From NCBI GenBank assembly GCA_029865515.1, contig JAOUGQ010000128.1:1-7961 (forward strand): a DNA stretch of 7,961 nt. The letters are read 5' to 3'. Below are positions 6,026 to 7,961 of the stretch, piece by piece. The position numbers were made by a program, and so were the translations under genes. Every line of letters starts with the position of its first letter. The first letter of the stretch is position 1. Under the pieces are notes generated by a model, which did no database searches, was not told where the DNA came from, and was given only the letters and a program-made list of their open reading frames with translations. This DNA comes from Nitrospirota bacterium. Its GTDB lineage: Bacteria; Nitrospirota; Nitrospiria; Nitrospirales; UBA8639.

Positions 6026-6445
6026 TTACCCGATGGGCTCTTCAATGTGGAAGGAGGAGGGAATCAACGAAGTGTATTCACGAAGACGCAATTCTAATTT
6101 TTGAATTTCTGCGTCTTTTCGTTTGATCTCCATAACAAGAAGATTATTCTGCACTTCGGCATTTTCCAGTTCATGTTGCAGGCTTTGCATTTCCGGATGC
6201 ACCTGATCCAATTTCTGCTTTGTGGCTTGTAGCTCCCGTCCAAGCTTTTCCTTCGTCTCCTGTAGTTCCCGTCCAAGCTTTTCCTTCATCTCCTGCAGGT
6301 CACGCATCATGGCCTTTTTCGCTTCCTTCACGGTCGATAATTCGTCTTCCAACGTTTTCAGTCGGTCTTCCAGCATCATCTTCTCGCCCCGCAAGGCCTG
6401 GACCATGGTATGAACCTCTTCAAGCAAATCGGCAATATCTTTCAT
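6026..6445 (-). CDS. Small coiled-coil protein of unknown function
   Basis: A 139-residue, highly charged protein, almost entirely helical, with no membrane segment, signal peptide or Cys. It begins MKDIADLLEEV and stays heptad/hendecad-like to about residue 124, ending in a short non-helical tail (SLIPSSFHIEEPIG). Three 11-residue units (DLQEMKEKLGR, ELQETKEKLGR, ELQATKQKLDQ) form a tandem repeat in its middle, typical of hendecad coiled coils. The ATG at 6445 is chosen because AGGA lies eight bases upstream; a GTG at 6460 would add five residues but has no obvious ribosome site. It probably oligomerises. Coiled coils resemble many unrelated proteins, so no specific function is given. It reads away from the Rrf2 gene, and the two promoters share the 300-base gap. 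Confidence 0.75.
   Translation of the reverse strand: MKDIADLLEEVHTMVQALRGEKMMLEDRLKTLEDELSTVKEAKKAMMRDLQEMKEKLGRELQETKEKLGRELQATKQKLDQVHPEMQSLQHELENAEVQNNLLVMEIKRKDAEIQKLELRLREYTSLIPSSFHIEEPIG
6203..6301 (-). repeat. Three tandem 33-bp units inside the coiled-coil gene
   Basis: Units at 6269-6301 and 6236-6268 agree at 30 of 33 bases; the third at 6203-6235 is more diverged, about 20 of 33. Each encodes one 11-residue hendecad, so copy-number change would lengthen or shorten the coil without shifting frame. The near-identity of two units points to recent duplication. Confidence 0.85.
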
Positions 6446-6681
6446 CTCATTGTTCCTCACAACACTAAAATGGTAAACCCGCTGGCTCTATTCTGCTGTT
6501 TTTCTCAATTCTGTATCGGTCTTTTTTTCTCTGATATTTAGGGGTACCGCGAATTTCATTCAGCTTTTCCCTGATTAAATCGAACTTTGATGACACCCCC
6601 ACGCGCCTAAAAATTTTTGTCAGGTATAGATTTTCAGATCCCTCGCATCGATTTTTTAAGAAAAAGTACGGCTCAGGGTTC

Positions 6682-6711
6682 TTGACAAGGTTTGTTTGTG
6701 AATTTTATATT
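6682..6711 (+). promoter_or_regulatory. Sigma70-type promoter of the Rrf2 regulator gene
   Basis: A perfect -35 TTGACA (6682-6687) is followed after 17-18 bases by TTATAT/TATATT (6705-6711) as -10. Transcription should begin near 6717-6720, giving a leader of about 30 bases that coincides with the inverted repeat just downstream. The rest of the gap 6446-6681 shows AT-rich stretches but no other clear signal. Confidence 0.7.
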
Positions 6712-6718
6712 TAACACT

Positions 6719-6741
6719 ATTCCTATCGTTTTAGTAGGAAT
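6719..6741 (+). promoter_or_regulatory. Inverted repeat, likely operator for the Rrf2 regulator, overlapping its ribosome site
   Basis: ATTCCTA (6719-6725) and TAGGAAT (6735-6741) are perfect 7-bp arms around a 9-base spacer. It sits at the expected transcription start, right after the -10 box. Its right arm contains AGGAA, the Shine-Dalgarno six bases before the ATG at 6747. A dimeric Rrf2 protein bound here would block its own transcription. The GGAATTA at the right half recalls the CymR box of Bacillus, from memory. The repeat is seen; the binding is inferred. Confidence 0.6.
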
Positions 6742-6746
6742 TAAAA

Positions 6747-7205
6747 ATGAACAAATTTCCCATCAAAGTCACGTACGGGATTATGGCCACAATCGAACTC
6801 GCAAGGCAGGACGGATCTGTTCCGCTTCAAGCCAAAGTCATCGCCAAGCGACAGGGAATACCCTCTCGTTTTATTGAACAAATCCTTCAACACCTTAAAC
6901 AAGCCGGAATCGTCCGAAGCCTGCGCGGCGCTCAAGGGGGATACACTCTAGCCCAACACCCCAGTCAGATTTCCTTGGCGGATTTGGTCAATTCGATGAA
7001 TGGGTCGGTGTCAGAGCCACCGCTCAAAAATTTGCCAGCCAATGGCCACTCTGAAAGCGAACAAGTTCCCAACGCCTTACTTTCAAGTATTTGGCAACAG
7101 GTCCAAGAGGCCGAGCAGGCAGTCCTTCGAGTCATTTCAATACAAAAATTGGCAGAACAGTATCAAAAGCTCGAAACTCAGCGCGGCGTGATGTATCATA
7201 TTTAG
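6747..7205 (+). CDS. Rrf2-family transcriptional regulator lacking cysteines (CymR-like)
   Basis: A 152-residue Rrf2 winged-helix regulator. Residues 3-20 form the first helix (KFPIKVTYGIMATIELAR). The helix-turn-helix covers about 27-55 (LQAKVIAKRQGIPSRFIEQILQHL), and the wing is LRGAQGGYTLA (59-69), the family hallmark. SLADLVNSMNG (76-86) begins the linker to the dimerisation helix (about 112-145). Where IscR, NsrR and RsrR carry cluster-binding cysteines (about 90-106), this protein has none, and no Cys anywhere, so it cannot bind a Cys-ligated Fe-S cluster. That puts it functionally near CymR, which senses cysteine status through CysK. Its own promoter carries an inverted repeat, suggesting autorepression. 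The reductase gene 103 bases downstream on the same strand is the likely target. Family sure; signal unknown. Confidence 0.92.
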   Translation: MNKFPIKVTYGIMATIELARQDGSVPLQAKVIAKRQGIPSRFIEQILQHLKQAGIVRSLRGAQGGYTLAQHPSQISLADLVNSMNGSVSEPPLKNLPANGHSESEQVPNALLSSIWQQVQEAEQAVLRVISIQKLAEQYQKLETQRGVMYHI

Positions 7206-7217
7206 TTTTCGCAGAGA

Positions 7218-7281
7218 ATTCCGCCTTTTAGGCCTGAAGCAGGAATCTTTTCATTCAAGGCAAGTAGCAGAAGATTATGAT
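7218..7281 (+). promoter_or_regulatory. Possible second promoter and operator half-sites before the reductase gene
   Basis: In the 103-base gap TTCAAG (7254-7259) and TATGAT (7276-7281, five of six matches to consensus) are 16 bases apart, a weak -35/-10 pair. Just upstream, ATTCC (7218-7222) and GGAAT (7242-7246) repeat the half-sites of the Rrf2 operator, though spaced 19 rather than 13 bases apart. GCC-tttta-GGC lies between them. Suggestive only. Confidence 0.25.
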
Positions 7282-7308
7282 CGTTATGCAGCATATTGGA
7301 GGATTATC

Positions 7309-7961
7309 ATGAGCACCTCGCCAGTCACCAGCCGCCCTCCTGTTCACACTGTCCCAATTCCCCAGGAGATTCTTGAAGAAATAGAAACGTTTGAGGATGA
7401 GGTGACTCGCCTCCAAACAGGAGACACCCCAGTCGACGTCTTTAAACCTTTTCGACTCCAATACGGCATTTATGGGCAGCGCCAGCCGGATGTTCAAATG
7501 GTCCGGATTAAAATTCCCTTTGGTGGCCTTACCGCTAATCAATTGCGTCAGGTAGCCGACATTACCGACACCTTTGCAACCGGCGTGGGACATGTGACGA
7601 CCCGACAGGATATCCAATTGCACTTTGTTCCACTCCGCCATGTGGGCACTATCATGCGAAAGCTGGCGGAAGTTGAACTCACCACCCGGGAAGCCTGTGC
7701 CAATACCGTCAGAAATGTCACGGCCTGTGCATTGGCAGGAGTCTGCCCCGGTGAAGTGTTTGACGTGACCCCATACGCGAAAACCGTGGCCTATCATTTA
7801 TTGCGGAACCCTCTCAACCAAAGCCTCCCTCGCAAATTTAAAATTGCGTTTTCCGGCTGCAAACATGACTGCGCCTTAACCCCCATTCACGATGTGGGGC
7901 TGCTAGCCGCTCGCAATGCCGAAGGGATACCGGGCTTCAAAATGGTCGTTGGAGGCGGTCT
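7309..7961 (+). CDS. Siroheme/Fe-S nitrite or sulfite reductase, N-terminal part, cut by the right window edge
   Basis: The first 217 residues of an assimilatory siroheme reductase, which performs six-electron reduction of nitrite to ammonia or sulfite to sulfide, usually with ferredoxin. Visible landmarks are RIKIPFGGLTANQLRQVADI (66-85), the ferredoxin-like half domain; HVTTRQDIQLHFV (95-107), siroheme contact region; and REACANTVRNVTACALAGVC (127-146) with Arg135. Then comes LPRKFKIAFSGCKHDCA (173-189), with Cys184 and Cys188. The usual cluster-binding cysteines lie in the C-terminal half, outside the window, so nitrite and sulfite specificity cannot be separated. Start: ATG 7309 with GGAGG at 7298-7302, six bases before. 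It follows the Rrf2 gene and is probably controlled by it. Also possible: an uncharacterised COG0155 member. Confidence 0.9.
   Translation, partial: MSTSPVTSRPPVHTVPIPQEILEEIETFEDEVTRLQTGDTPVDVFKPFRLQYGIYGQRQPDVQMVRIKIPFGGLTANQLRQVADITDTFATGVGHVTTRQDIQLHFVPLRHVGTIMRKLAEVELTTREACANTVRNVTACALAGVCPGEVFDVTPYAKTVAYHLLRNPLNQSLPRKFKIAFSGCKHDCALTPIHDVGLLAARNAEGIPGFKMVVGGG

Noticed and set aside
5853..6103. Open plus-strand stretch of about 83 codons without a clear start
   Set aside because: It overlaps the end of the coiled-coil gene in antisense, lacks a start with a ribosome site and shows no recognisable domain; possible decayed fragment but unsupported.
6203..6301. Tandem 33-bp repeats as a CRISPR
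   Set aside because: No spacers; the units are contiguous and encode a coiled-coil repeat.
7255..7797. 180-codon minus-strand frame
   Set aside because: It is antisense to the reductase, whose plus-strand frame carries clear family motifs and a good ribosome site.

Overview
The window is ordinary bacterial chromosome with compact, partly overlapping genes on both strands, and is cut through a gene at each end. No tRNA, rRNA, CRISPR array or intact transposase is visible. The gene families (Dtd, an HDOD-GGDEF protein, a threonine-type isoaspartyl peptidase, Bcp, an Rrf2 regulator and a siroheme nitrite/sulfite reductase) fit a free-living Gram-negative bacterium. A long imperfect palindrome at 5361-5469 resembles, from memory, intergenic repeats common in Nitrospira genomes, so I lean towards Nitrospirota. 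That placement is an inference and was not checked by search.

Layout: 1-872 (+) holds the C-terminal part of D-aminoacyl-tRNA deacylase, overlapped by a 188-residue protein of unknown function. 873-1309 has no recognisable gene but ends in a hairpin. 1310-3831 (+) is a two-gene unit: a c-di-GMP signalling protein (HDOD plus an intact GGDEF domain) overlaps by four bases an isoaspartyl peptidase/asparaginase with all its catalytic residues. 3947-4390 (+) is a VOC-fold protein in which the usual third metal ligand is replaced by Val. Converging on it, 4438-5130 (-) is a Bcp-type peroxiredoxin with a lysine-rich, histone-H1-like N-terminal tail.

5131-6025 is about 900 bases without a convincing gene but unusually rich in inverted repeats: a 12-bp perfect palindrome, a ~109-bp imperfect palindrome, a nested stem-loop, and two hairpins sharing an identical core exactly 60 bp apart. 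6026-6445 (-) is a small coiled-coil protein containing an 11-residue repeat encoded by tandem 33-bp units.

6682-7961 (+) is the most coherent regulatory unit. A good sigma70-type promoter is followed by a perfect 7-bp inverted repeat that includes the Shine-Dalgarno sequence of an Rrf2-family regulator gene. The regulator has no cysteine, so it cannot hold the Fe-S cluster of IscR/NsrR. Next comes a siroheme nitrite/sulfite reductase, cut by the window edge. The likely reading is an autoregulated, CymR-like (non-Fe-S) switch for sulfur or nitrogen assimilation. No previously undescribed multi-gene system is clearly visible. The best leads are this Rrf2 unit, the tailed peroxiredoxin and the palindrome-rich gap.
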